A stretch of DNA of 9,475 nucleotides from NCBI GenBank assembly GCA_005240025.1, contig SBBK01000029.1, positions 1 to 9,475 of the forward strand. The letters run 5' to 3'. The stretch comes from an archaeon. Its GTDB lineage: Archaea; Thermoproteota; Nitrososphaeria; Nitrososphaerales; Nitrosopumilaceae. Within the stretch, counting starts at the first letter, position 1; every line of letters starts with the position of its first letter. The position numbers and the translations under genes are program-made. Shown one piece after another: positions 1 to 6,518 of this stretch. The notes under the pieces were generated by a model. The model searched no databases. It was given only the letters and a program-made list of their open reading frames with translations, and had not been told where the DNA came from.

Positions 1-1
1 C

Positions 2-1060
2 AAGGCGGACTATCAGAAAAACAGGTTGTTAAAGAAGGGAATCCACCTGATGGCCGATGAAAAGCTGGAAGACGCAGTCAGAGTTTTTGATCAGGTGCTC
101 AGAATCGAACCCACCAACATAGACGCGCTCCTGAAGATCGGATACTCCAAGTTTCATCTTGATGATTTTGCCGGAGCCCTGCAGGCATATGACCGAGTAC
201 TGGACATCGATGTTGCAAACGCCGAGGCATGGAACCTCAAGTCACTTGTCCATTACCAGCAGAAAAACTATGCAAAGGCACTGGACTGTACCGAGAAATC
301 GATCGAATCCGACCCAACCTTTGGCATGGCATGGTACAACAAGGCATGCTATCTCTCCATGTTAAACGAAGTACCGTCATCATTGGAGGCGCTGAGGCGC
401 TCAATTGAGATCGATGTCAAAAATGCCAAGCGCGCAGTAAAGGACAGAGATTTTATGAATGTCCGAATAGAAGAAGGTTTTCGAAGAATTGTCGAAGTGG
501 TGGTACTGGAGTCAATAAGGCAGGGATACCATACTGTGGGTGCCATAGTTTGGACCACGTTTGTCAGCAAGGCCGAAGTAGAGGACTCGCTGCAAAAGCT
601 CCTAGGAAAAGGGTTGATAGTGAGAAACGAGAAAAGGCAGGGCCTCAACAAAATAGACACGTATGACATTGTTCCCGAGCTTGCAGAAAAAATCGGAGTT
701 GAAAAGCGAAGCCTCATCGGGATAACAAAAAAACTCCCCGGCACCATCAAAAGTCTCAGGGAAATCAGCGAGGCGATTCAGACAACGAGACTGGCAATCG
801 AAGAGGAGCAGACCCAGAAAATTATCAAAAGTTTTGACACCTTCATTGATTCCGAGAAGCTCGGCGGCATGATGATCGACGAGTTTTTAGAAGTTCACCG
901 TGAGATAAGGCTCTTTAAGGTGAGAATAGAGGACAGGGGCCTGGACTACCTTAGGGAAAACAAGGAAAAAATACTGAGCCTTTTTGACAATTTGGATGCC
1001 GCCGTTACCAAAAAGATCAGAGGCCAGCCGGCCAGTCATTCAGCCGAGAGATCCCAATAG
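2..1060 (+). CDS. TPR-repeat protein with winged-helix domain (5' end outside window)
   Basis: The reading frame is open to the left edge, so the true start is probably upstream. A TTG at 26 and an ATG at 50 are possible starts, but the first TPR helix (NRLLKKGIHLM) begins before either would leave a complete repeat. Counting from the TTG, about four tetratricopeptide repeats fill residues 1-135, with the usual Gly/Tyr/Ala/Pro pattern (for example FDQVLRIEPTN, YDRVLDIDVAN, EKSIESDPTF). A winged-helix-like segment follows at about 147-215: a helix, then KAEVEDSLQKLLGKGLIVR, then a charged wing and a strand. The C-terminal ~120 residues are charged and helical. There is no signal peptide or membrane span. 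TPRs bind proteins and winged helices usually bind DNA, so a regulator or scaffold is plausible, but the target is unknown. The 3' end overlaps the opposing rhodanese gene by 25 bases. Confidence 0.85.
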   Translation, partial: KADYQKNRLLKKGIHLMADEKLEDAVRVFDQVLRIEPTNIDALLKIGYSKFHLDDFAGALQAYDRVLDIDVANAEAWNLKSLVHYQQKNYAKALDCTEKSIESDPTFGMAWYNKACYLSMLNEVPSSLEALRRSIEIDVKNAKRAVKDRDFMNVRIEEGFRRIVEVVVLESIRQGYHTVGAIVWTTFVSKAEVEDSLQKLLGKGLIVRNEKRQGLNKIDTYDIVPELAEKIGVEKRSLIGITKKLPGTIKSLREISEAIQTTRLAIEEEQTQKIIKSFDTFIDSEKLGGMMIDEFLEVHREIRLFKVRIEDRGLDYLRENKEKILSLFDNLDAAVTKKIRGQPASHSAERSQ

Positions 1061-1830
1061 TCTGCGTTTTCTTGTTTTGTTGTTGGTTTGTTTAGGCCCT
1101 TCCATTCCTTAAAGGAACGGACATAGAGTTTGACATTTGGGTAATCAATTGATTTGAGTGCGTAATACGCAAGGCCCGAAAGCGTCCCCACGCTTCCACA
1201 GTATGTGATGACCTCGGCGTCATCAACGACCCCGCGGTTTTTTAGGAGGCGTTTTAGCTCGTCGTGCGGCCTTAGAATTCTATCCTCCGATGCAAGTGTC
1301 CTGTATGGGATGTTTATGGCGCCAGGTATGTGCTGTTCGAGGTAATTGAGCCGCTCGCGGTTGTCAACCAGTATGACGCCCTTTTGGTCCTTTCTTTTTT
1401 CAAGATAATCTGCAGAGGCCAGTATCTCAGGCCTTGGATGCACCGAGTGTGTCTTTGGGCCAAACAAATACTCTTTTTGGTCCGTCTCGAGGCCGAGAGA
1501 TTTCCACTGTCCGTATGTCATTTCCAAAAGTGAGACGTCTGCGTGGCCAAGGTACTCAAGTGTCCATGCCACCCTGGATGCCAGCGCCCCAAAGGTATCG
1601 TCATACACTACAACCGGGGTCTGGTCGTCGATGCCAAGCGATTGTGCGATTTTAGCTACCCGCTGAGGATCATCATCCGATAACAGAACTGCAAGAGGCA
1701 GGTTTACCGATTTTGGAATGTGATCTTTTTTGTAGTCTTCGGCCCTCCTCACGTCTATTACTCGGACGCTGTTGTCCCGCAGCTCGGTTCGCAGCCTGTC
1801 TGCGTCTGTCGTTACCCTCAAGCTGCACAC
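1036..1830 (-). CDS. Two-domain rhodanese, thiosulfate/3-mercaptopyruvate sulfurtransferase-like
   Basis: A 264-residue tandem rhodanese, close to the usual TST/MST length. The N-terminal domain (about 5-112) has VRVIDVRRAEDYKKDHIPKS and the structural loop VVVYDDTFGALASR, with Asp where an active domain has the persulfide Cys, as is normal for the inactive domain of this family. The C-terminal domain (about 133-248) has VILVDNRERLNYLEQHIPGA and the active loop YCGSVGT, with Cys211 as the likely sulfur acceptor. It should move sulfane sulfur from thiosulfate or mercaptopyruvate to a thiol or cyanide; the natural donor cannot be read from sequence. It appears soluble and cytoplasmic. The chosen start is GTG at 1828-1830, which overlaps the upstream reductase by 13 bases. 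A TTG at 1819-1821, interlocked with the reductase TGA, is an alternative. Tight co-orientation with a sulfite reductase supports a role in sulfur metabolism. Confidence 0.9.
   Translation of the reverse strand: MCSLRVTTDADRLRTELRDNSVRVIDVRRAEDYKKDHIPKSVNLPLAVLLSDDDPQRVAKIAQSLGIDDQTPVVVYDDTFGALASRVAWTLEYLGHADVSLLEMTYGQWKSLGLETDQKEYLFGPKTHSVHPRPEILASADYLEKRKDQKGVILVDNRERLNYLEQHIPGAINIPYRTLASEDRILRPHDELKRLLKNRGVVDDAEVITYCGSVGTLSGLAYYALKSIDYPNVKLYVRSFKEWKGLNKPTTKQENADYWDLSAE
1061..1094 (+). terminator. T-rich stretch after the TPR gene, possible archaeal terminator
   Basis: Several T runs (TTTT, TTTT, TTGTTGTTGG, TTTGTTT) follow the TAG at 1058-1060 immediately. Archaeal RNA polymerase terminates at oligo-T tracts without needing a hairpin, so this could end the TPR transcript. 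The stretch is also antisense coding sequence for the Thr/Lys/Gln-rich tail of the rhodanese, so the T richness may simply reflect that protein's codons. Confidence 0.3.
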
Positions 1831-3626
1831 TCGCCCTTGCCTGTCCTTGTGTGATAGTGAGAGTCGCTTCCATAGTCGGAATAAAAGTCCTTGTCTGCAG
1901 CTATTGCTGGCACCTCAGTAAGCGGCAAGAGAATTTTCTTAATATCATCAACTGATTTGACTTTAGAGTCTGCGTGTCCTGTGACTATTTTATGGATCCA
2001 CATCTTGAGTGATTCGCCTGCCTTTTTGTTTTCCTTGTATGTATCTATAATTTTCAGGATTGCGGAAATTGTCCTTTTTGCGGGGATTCGTATGACACTG
2101 ACGCCAAGCATTGTCTGCCCGTCTGAGCGGCCGCCAAGCGACATTTGGTATACCGGATACATGTCCCTGTTCATTCTGCTCCCTCCCCCGTAGAATCCAA
2201 TTGTAGCTATTTCGTGCTGGCCGCAGGAGTTGGGGCATCCGCTTATCTTGATTGTCGTGTCTCTCAGGTCGTCGTCCTCGTCGAGCCTCATCTCAATAAA
2301 CTTTCTTTGAATTTCCTTTGCAAGTCTGTGTGAATTGGTCAGCGCCAGATTACACGATGTGGTACCAGAGCAGCCAACAGGATGGACCATTGTAAGCGAG
2401 CCAGGGTTTGCAAGCCCCACTTTCAGTAGTCGCGAGTAAAGCCTTGGCAGGTCGGATTCTTGCACGTACCTGAGGTACAGGTCCTGCACAAAGCCGTTTC
2501 TGGCATGGCCTTCGGCTGAAAACTCCCTGCAGACATCTGCCAAGGTGCGCAGCTGGTTTGCGGTTACATCGCCTGCCTCAAGGGTGACGGACACTGAGTA
2601 ATAGTCGCCCTGTTTTTGCTTGCAGGTGTTGGTTTTGCGCCATCTTGAAAAGCCATCAGGAATTGACTTGTCGTCAAAGCCAGAAATTCTGACAGGGGAA
2701 GAGATGTCTTGCACGGCAGTATCAACGTCCAGTTTCACTATGACTGACTGGGTGACCCTTACAATTGCGCGCTCCTTCAGGACCAGGTTTTGAAATGTCT
2801 CCCAGCCCATCTGGTCAACCAGATATCGCATTCTGTTTCGTGCCGAGTTTTTTCTGTCTCCCAGCCTATCAAAAACTCTAATTACTGCAATCGAGGTGTA
2901 CAGGAGATCCTCTTCTGGGGTAAAGTCCTCCAGTTGGTGCCCTACAAAGGACTTGTTCCCAAGTCCCCCGCCCAGAAAGACCTTGAATCCGCGTTGTGGT
3001 TTTCCGTCGATTGTTCTTGTTTGCGGGATCAGTCCTACGTCTGTCATCCTTACCATCCCATGGTCCTCGCAACATGTAAAATTGAATTTGAATTTTCTTG
3101 GCAACGCCTGGTTCAACGGGTTTCGGAGCAGGAATTTTGCAGTTGCGATTGCATACTGGGTTGCGTCAAACTCTTCCTTATTACATACGCCGGCAAGTGG
3201 GCTGCACATCACGTTTCGAACCGTGTTGCCACATGCCTCCCTTGATGTAAGGCCGACGTCTGCCAGCTCCCGCATTATCTCCGAGACGTCTTCTAAAACT
3301 ACCCAGTGGAGCTGGATGTTTTGCCTGGTTGAGACATGCGCGCTTCCAATTGAAAACGCCTCGCTCAGATGGGCGATTTTTTCCAGCTGGTGCGGGTAAA
3401 TCTGACCTGCAGGAATCTTGATTCGCACCATTGCATAATCATCTGTCATTCTGGTACCGTACGCGCCGTGCTGGAGCCTAAAGCGTCTAAACGAGTCGGC
3501 ATCGATTTTGCCCTGGCGGTAAAGCCTTACCGTTTTTGCAAAGTTTTCCGCCTCCTCGCCCCGTGCCCAGTTTATGGCAGGCATCCTGGGGTCCTCTGGT
3601 TTTGTTATTACCTTACTCAAATTCAA
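1818..3626 (-). CDS. Siroheme [4Fe-4S] sulfite/nitrite reductase, ferredoxin type
   Basis: A 602-residue siroheme reductase that catalyses six-electron reduction of sulfite to sulfide, or nitrite to ammonia. The cluster and siroheme ligands are visible as Cys419-X5-Cys425 and Cys464-X3-Cys468 (GCSGTTSC and GCPNSCG). The conserved STRQNIQLHW (99-108) and CGNTVRNV (132-139) are present. By analogy with E. coli SiR-HP, Arg68, Arg137, Lys178 and Lys180 (PRKFKFNF) should line the anion pocket. Two ferredoxin-like half-domains are recognisable at about 60-125 and 330-400. There is no flavin domain, so the electron donor is probably ferredoxin. Sulfite and nitrite enzymes cannot be separated by motif alone; the rhodanese immediately downstream and the nearby cysteine synthase and TusA favour sulfite. 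The start is unusual: TTG at 3624-3626, just after an in-frame stop, with TTG at 3620 or ATG at 3584 as alternatives. The C-terminal tail ends in GKGECAA. Confidence 0.9.
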   Translation of the reverse strand: MNLSKVITKPEDPRMPAINWARGEEAENFAKTVRLYRQGKIDADSFRRFRLQHGAYGTRMTDDYAMVRIKIPAGQIYPHQLEKIAHLSEAFSIGSAHVSTRQNIQLHWVVLEDVSEIMRELADVGLTSREACGNTVRNVMCSPLAGVCNKEEFDATQYAIATAKFLLRNPLNQALPRKFKFNFTCCEDHGMVRMTDVGLIPQTRTIDGKPQRGFKVFLGGGLGNKSFVGHQLEDFTPEEDLLYTSIAVIRVFDRLGDRKNSARNRMRYLVDQMGWETFQNLVLKERAIVRVTQSVIVKLDVDTAVQDISSPVRISGFDDKSIPDGFSRWRKTNTCKQKQGDYYSVSVTLEAGDVTANQLRTLADVCREFSAEGHARNGFVQDLYLRYVQESDLPRLYSRLLKVGLANPGSLTMVHPVGCSGTTSCNLALTNSHRLAKEIQRKFIEMRLDEDDDLRDTTIKISGCPNSCGQHEIATIGFYGGGSRMNRDMYPVYQMSLGGRSDGQTMLGVSVIRIPAKRTISAILKIIDTYKENKKAGESLKMWIHKIVTGHADSKVKSVDDIKKILLPLTEVPAIAADKDFYSDYGSDSHYHTRTGKGECAA

Positions 3627-3647
3627 TCAACAGTTTTTCAAGTTTGG

Positions 3648-3660
3648 ATATAAATTTTTG
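3648..3660 (-). promoter_or_regulatory. Probable archaeal promoter (BRE/TATA) of the reductase-rhodanese unit
   Basis: Read on the - strand the segment is CAAAAATTTATAT, an A-rich BRE-like stretch followed by a good TATA box. The box centre (about 3651) lies about 25 bases before the TTG at 3626, which fits a leaderless or nearly leaderless transcript. No other comparable box was seen on this strand in the gap. Confidence 0.55.
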
Positions 3661-3776
3661 AGAGTGGGTATTTTCACCATGATTTCAAAAATATGTGCAG
3701 TAATTTTCCTGTTGTTTTTAGTGTGAGCTAATGCAGAATCGGCGGATCTGGCAAAAAAACACAGGTTAGACGACAA

Positions 3777-3785
3777 ACTATTAAT
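3777..3785 (+). promoter_or_regulatory. Probable promoter (TATA box) of thi4
   Basis: The sequence CAAACTATTAAT places an AT-rich box centred near 3781, with an A-rich BRE-like flank, about 26 bases before the ATG at 3808. That spacing suggests a leaderless mRNA starting at or next to 3808. It argues against the upstream in-frame ATG at 3784, which would fall inside the box. A leaderless message would also leave no room for a TPP riboswitch. Confidence 0.5.
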
Positions 3786-3807
3786 GGGTTCTTTAGGGCC
3801 TAAAATT

Positions 3808-4620
3808 ATGCAAAGCGCTTCGGTAAAGACAAAGATTTTTGCAGATGTAAGCGAGGCCGAGATTACCAGAGCGATTGCTGACGAGTTTTTTTCCGTATTT
3901 AATGACAGAATTACGTCGGATGTCATAATAATAGGGGCAGGCCCTGCAGGACTCACCGCGGGCAGAGAACTATCCACAATGGGATACAAGGTACTGATAA
4001 TTGAGCAGAACAACTATCTTGGTGGAGGGTATTGGCTCGGGGGCTACATGATGAACCCCGTTACCGTCAGGGCTCCGGCGCAAAAAATCTGGGACGAGCT
4101 TGGGATTCCGTATAAAAAAGTCTCAGATGGACTATACCTCACTGCAGGGCCACACGCAGTCTCCAAACTAATTGCAGCTGCCTGTGACGCAGGTGTCAAA
4201 TTTCTTAATCTGACCAAGTTCGATGATCTCATTCTCAAATACGGCAGGGTTTCAGGTCTTGTTGTAAACTGGATGCCGGTTTCGGCGCTGCCAAGAAATA
4301 TCACCTGTGTAGACCCGGTTGCCCTTGAATCAAAAATGGTAATTGATGCGTCAGGACATGACTCTGTTGCAGTAAAAAGACTGGTCGACAGGAAGCTCGT
4401 AGAGTGGAAAGGGATGAATCCGATGTGGGTCGAGGACGGCGAAGACAAGGTAGTCGAGTACACCGGTGAGGTCTATCCGGGCCTGGTGATCGCCGGTATG
4501 GCTGTAACTGAAACCCACGGACTTGCAAGGATGGGCCCGACGTTTGGAGCCATGCTGTTTTCAGGAAAGAGAGCAGCCGAGATTACTGCGTCAAAGCTGA
4601 AAGAATTTAATCGAAGATAG
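3808..4620 (+). CDS. thi4: Thi4-family thiamin thiazole synthase, active-site cysteine type
   Basis: A 270-residue Thi4 protein that makes the thiazole moiety of thiamin from NAD, glycine and sulfur. It begins with KTKIFADVSEAEITRAI, then a Rossmann dinucleotide-binding motif DVIIIGAGPAGL, the acidic end of beta-2 (IIEQN) and a glycine-rich NNYLGGGYWLGG. NW...PRNITCVDP leads to DASGHDS, and the C-terminal part has PGLVIAGMAV followed by GLARMGPTFGAMLFSGKRAA. Cys167 (codon 4306-4308), in TCVDP, sits where yeast Thi4 has its sacrificial Cys205; methanogen Thi4 has His here. I infer the single-turnover, sulfur-donating type, known in yeast and reported for haloarchaea. Older annotation often calls these proteins ribose-1,5-bisphosphate isomerase. 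The ATG at 3808 is preferred over 3784 because of the TATA spacing and the family's usual N terminus. It is followed after 3 bases by an archaemetzincin-like gene. Confidence 0.93.
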   Translation: MQSASVKTKIFADVSEAEITRAIADEFFSVFNDRITSDVIIIGAGPAGLTAGRELSTMGYKVLIIEQNNYLGGGYWLGGYMMNPVTVRAPAQKIWDELGIPYKKVSDGLYLTAGPHAVSKLIAAACDAGVKFLNLTKFDDLILKYGRVSGLVVNWMPVSALPRNITCVDPVALESKMVIDASGHDSVAVKRLVDRKLVEWKGMNPMWVEDGEDKVVEYTGEVYPGLVIAGMAVTETHGLARMGPTFGAMLFSGKRAAEITASKLKEFNRR

Positions 4621-4623
4621 TGT

Positions 4624-5403
4624 GTGAAGATTTCTAAAATTATCCTTTATGACGAGCCTGCAGTGCCGGAGCTGAGCCTTGGCAATGTTGCAGACTATGT
4701 GGAAAAAGTCTTCAACATAAAAACAGCAGTTGAAAGAAATATTTTCCACCATGCCGCACAGAAAACAGCCGAGGAGGTCGCGTCCTGCAAAATATTTGAT
4801 TTTCGTGCGCCATTCGTGCGCCACGTCCCAACTCCTGAAGAAGTCGAGATTGAAAAAAAATCATTCAGCGACAGCACAAACCAAAACATTGTTTTGTATG
4901 ACGGATTTGAACTGCAAAAAGTCATCACCTCACTAATACCTGCAAAAGAGCAGGCGGCAGGGACATTCCACATTGTGTTTACCAACAAGCTTGCCTGCAC
5001 TTTTGATTTTTCGGATTTGCGATACCACGGAAGGGCGTTAATTGCCGCAAACCCGTCAATAGTATCCACAACCGGAATCATCGAGGCTCCGGCAAAGCCC
5101 CGGCAGTACTATTTGGATCTGATGGCAAACTACTGGCAGGGCCTAAATGTCAACACCGTCAAAAAAAAGTACCAGGGATCCTACCTGGAATACCACGATG
5201 AGCGTCTTGCAGCCATAGTGCAGGGATATTGCATGCAGGCCTTGTTTTACCATTTAACTGGTGAGGCATTTTGTGATCTTTTGGACTGCAGGCTCTACAA
5301 CGCACACTGGCAGCGGGATTTGCTGTATTCGCAGCTGGAGTGCGGCAAACTCTGCGAAAGACACGCCGGGATTCTGCGTCTCTTGCATAACTTTAATTGC
5401 TGA
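4624..5403 (+). CDS. Archaemetzincin-like protein lacking HExxH (putative metallopeptidase family, DUF6775-like)
   Basis: A 259-residue protein with a GTG start, the only reasonable start because the next Met is at 167. No signal peptide or membrane span is visible. The C terminus resembles the archaemetzincin metal region: His210-X2-Gly213-X3-Cys217, then Cys217-X4-Cys222-Arg-Leu224-X19-Cys244-X2-His247. Archaemetzincins have HExxHxxGxxHC followed by C-X4-C-X-M-X17-C-X2-C. Here the first His and the Glu are replaced (ALFYH) and the third His is Phe, so the catalytic site looks lost while a structural Cys/His metal site looks retained. The N-terminal strand-helix-strand (ISKIILYD to IKTAVERNIF) and a central segment at about 113-155 fit that fold loosely. 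From memory, thaumarchaeal relatives are named DUF6775 putative metallopeptidases; I could not check this. Function is unknown. Its 3-base spacing after thi4 suggests co-transcription. Confidence 0.8.
   Translation: MKISKIILYDEPAVPELSLGNVADYVEKVFNIKTAVERNIFHHAAQKTAEEVASCKIFDFRAPFVRHVPTPEEVEIEKKSFSDSTNQNIVLYDGFELQKVITSLIPAKEQAAGTFHIVFTNKLACTFDFSDLRYHGRALIAANPSIVSTTGIIEAPAKPRQYYLDLMANYWQGLNVNTVKKKYQGSYLEYHDERLAAIVQGYCMQALFYHLTGEAFCDLLDCRLYNAHWQRDLLYSQLECGKLCERHAGILRLLHNFNC
5391..5399 (+). promoter_or_regulatory. Possible internal promoter (TATA-like) before trxB
   Basis: CTTTAATTG overlaps the last codons of the preceding gene and is centred about 27 bases before the trxB ATG at 5422, the spacing expected of a leaderless archaeal transcript. 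It may let trxB be transcribed apart from thi4. The match is modest. Confidence 0.35.
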
Positions 5404-5421
5404 ATATTTTTAGGCACAGTT

Positions 5422-6405
5422 ATGATGGCAGACGCCGGTTCCACACTGCTGGTTGAAAAAGAATACCCCAACTCGGAAAAAAAGAAGACCAGATATGATG
5501 TGATCATCATTGGTGCAGGTCCTGCAGGATACACTGCTGGAATTTACTGCGCCCGCGCGCGACACGACACACTTGTTTTGTCTGGGGTTTTGCCAGGCGG
5601 CCAGCTTGTCAATACGACAGAGGTTGAAAATTATCCGGGGTTTGAAAACGGGATAATGGGGCCAGACCTCATGGTGATAATGCGAAAACAGACCCAGAGA
5701 ATGGGTGCCGCAATAATAGACGACGAAGTGGTGAATGTTGATTTCAGGCAAAAACCATTCAAAATCCTTACATCATCAGAGGAATACGAGTGCAGGGCAG
5801 TGATAATAGCTACAGGCGCATCCCCACGCAGGCTTGGGCTGGAAAGCGAGATCATGTTTGGCGGCAGGGGTGTTTCGTATTGTGCCACCTGCGATGGACC
5901 TTTCTTTAGAAATCAGGAGTTGGTAGTGGTGGGCGGCGGAGACTCGGCAGTCGAAGAAGCGACCTTTCTCACCAAATTTGCAAGCAAGGTCCATCTGGTG
6001 CACAGACGCAGCAGCCTGCGAGCAAGCAAGGTGATGCAGGAGCGTGCATTTGCAAACTCAAAGATTCAGTTCCACTGGGATTCTGAGGTATCGGACATTT
6101 CCGGCCAGCAAAAGGTGCAAAAGGTCACACTGCGAAACCTCAAGACGCAGGAAAAAACAACACTCGATGCAGGCGGGGTTTTTGTCGCAATAGGTCATAC
6201 CCCAAACACCAGAGTTTTTGAGGGCCAGGTCGAGCTTGACTCCCTGGGATACATTGCATTAAAGGATCATACAAAGACCAGCGTCCACGGAGTTTTTGCC
6301 GCAGGCGACGTCCATGATCACACATACAGGCAGGCAATCACAGCGGCCGGCTTTGGGTGTATGGCGGCCATAGATGTTGATAGATATCTGACCGAAACCA
6401 GGTGA
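5422..6405 (+). CDS. trxB: Thioredoxin reductase (NADPH, FAD)
   Basis: A 327-residue low-molecular-weight thioredoxin reductase that passes electrons from NADPH through FAD and a redox disulfide to thioredoxin. Visible motifs are the FAD-binding DVIIIGAGPAGYTA (26-39), GGQLVNTTEVENYPGF (59-74), ATGASPR (130-136), the redox-active Cys154-Ala-Thr-Cys157 followed by DG, the NADPH-binding VGGGDSAVEEA (170-180), the 2'-phosphate-recognising HRRSSLRAS (194-202), and AAGDV (293-297) with YRQAITAAGFGCMAA for the FAD C-terminal part. All catalytic elements look intact. The N terminus carries about 25 Lys/Glu-rich residues before the first beta strand, longer than in bacterial TrxB. There are two adjacent ATGs at 5422 and 5425. 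The gene begins 18 bases after the archaemetzincin-like gene. It supports thiol homeostasis and reductive steps of sulfur metabolism. Confidence 0.95.
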   Translation: MMADAGSTLLVEKEYPNSEKKKTRYDVIIIGAGPAGYTAGIYCARARHDTLVLSGVLPGGQLVNTTEVENYPGFENGIMGPDLMVIMRKQTQRMGAAIIDDEVVNVDFRQKPFKILTSSEEYECRAVIIATGASPRRLGLESEIMFGGRGVSYCATCDGPFFRNQELVVVGGGDSAVEEATFLTKFASKVHLVHRRSSLRASKVMQERAFANSKIQFHWDSEVSDISGQQKVQKVTLRNLKTQEKTTLDAGGVFVAIGHTPNTRVFEGQVELDSLGYIALKDHTKTSVHGVFAAGDVHDHTYRQAITAAGFGCMAAIDVDRYLTETR

Positions 6406-6518
6406 GTGCAGCAATTGAGAAACCACCCCCGACGGCATGATTGGTGTCTGTTCGGTTCAGACAGACATTCATAGAAAGAACACGCTGACTGGTATTTTGT
6501 GAGGATGGACACACCGGT

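Larger units (their letters stand above)
3627..3807. other. Divergent intergenic control region
   Basis: This 181-base gap separates the divergent reductase and thi4 starts. It holds the - strand TATA box (3648-3660), the + strand thi4 box (3777-3785), a weak interrupted palindrome GGT-ATTTTC-ACC at about 3668-3679, and a 15-codon hydrophobic frame at 3679-3726. I see no riboswitch-like structure or longer gene. Confidence 0.6.

Noticed and set aside
2790..3399. Long + strand reading frames opposite the reductase gene (2790-3245 and 2896-3399)
   Set aside because: They are antisense shadows of a clearly conserved siroheme reductase; their translations are Cys/Ser-rich and show no domain pattern.
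3627..3807. Possible TPP riboswitch before thi4
   Set aside because: No conserved TPP-aptamer sequence (CUGAGA or similar) seen, and the TATA spacing points to a leaderless message.
3784..3807. Upstream in-frame ATG as the thi4 start
   Set aside because: It overlaps the inferred TATA box and adds MGSLGPKI, which does not look like the usual Thi4 N terminus; 3808 fits better.
4044..4463. - strand frame of 139 codons opposite thi4
   Set aside because: It is fully contained in the conserved thi4 gene on the other strand, is Ser/Thr-rich, and has no promoter or recognisable motif.
6445..6463. TGTCTG-TTCGGTT-CAGACA hairpin between trxB and the kinase gene
   Set aside because: Only a 6-bp stem with no T run after it; too weak to call a terminator or operator.
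6406..6474. 22-codon GTG frame directly after trxB
   Set aside because: Very short, no ribosome-binding site, no hydrophobic or conserved character.
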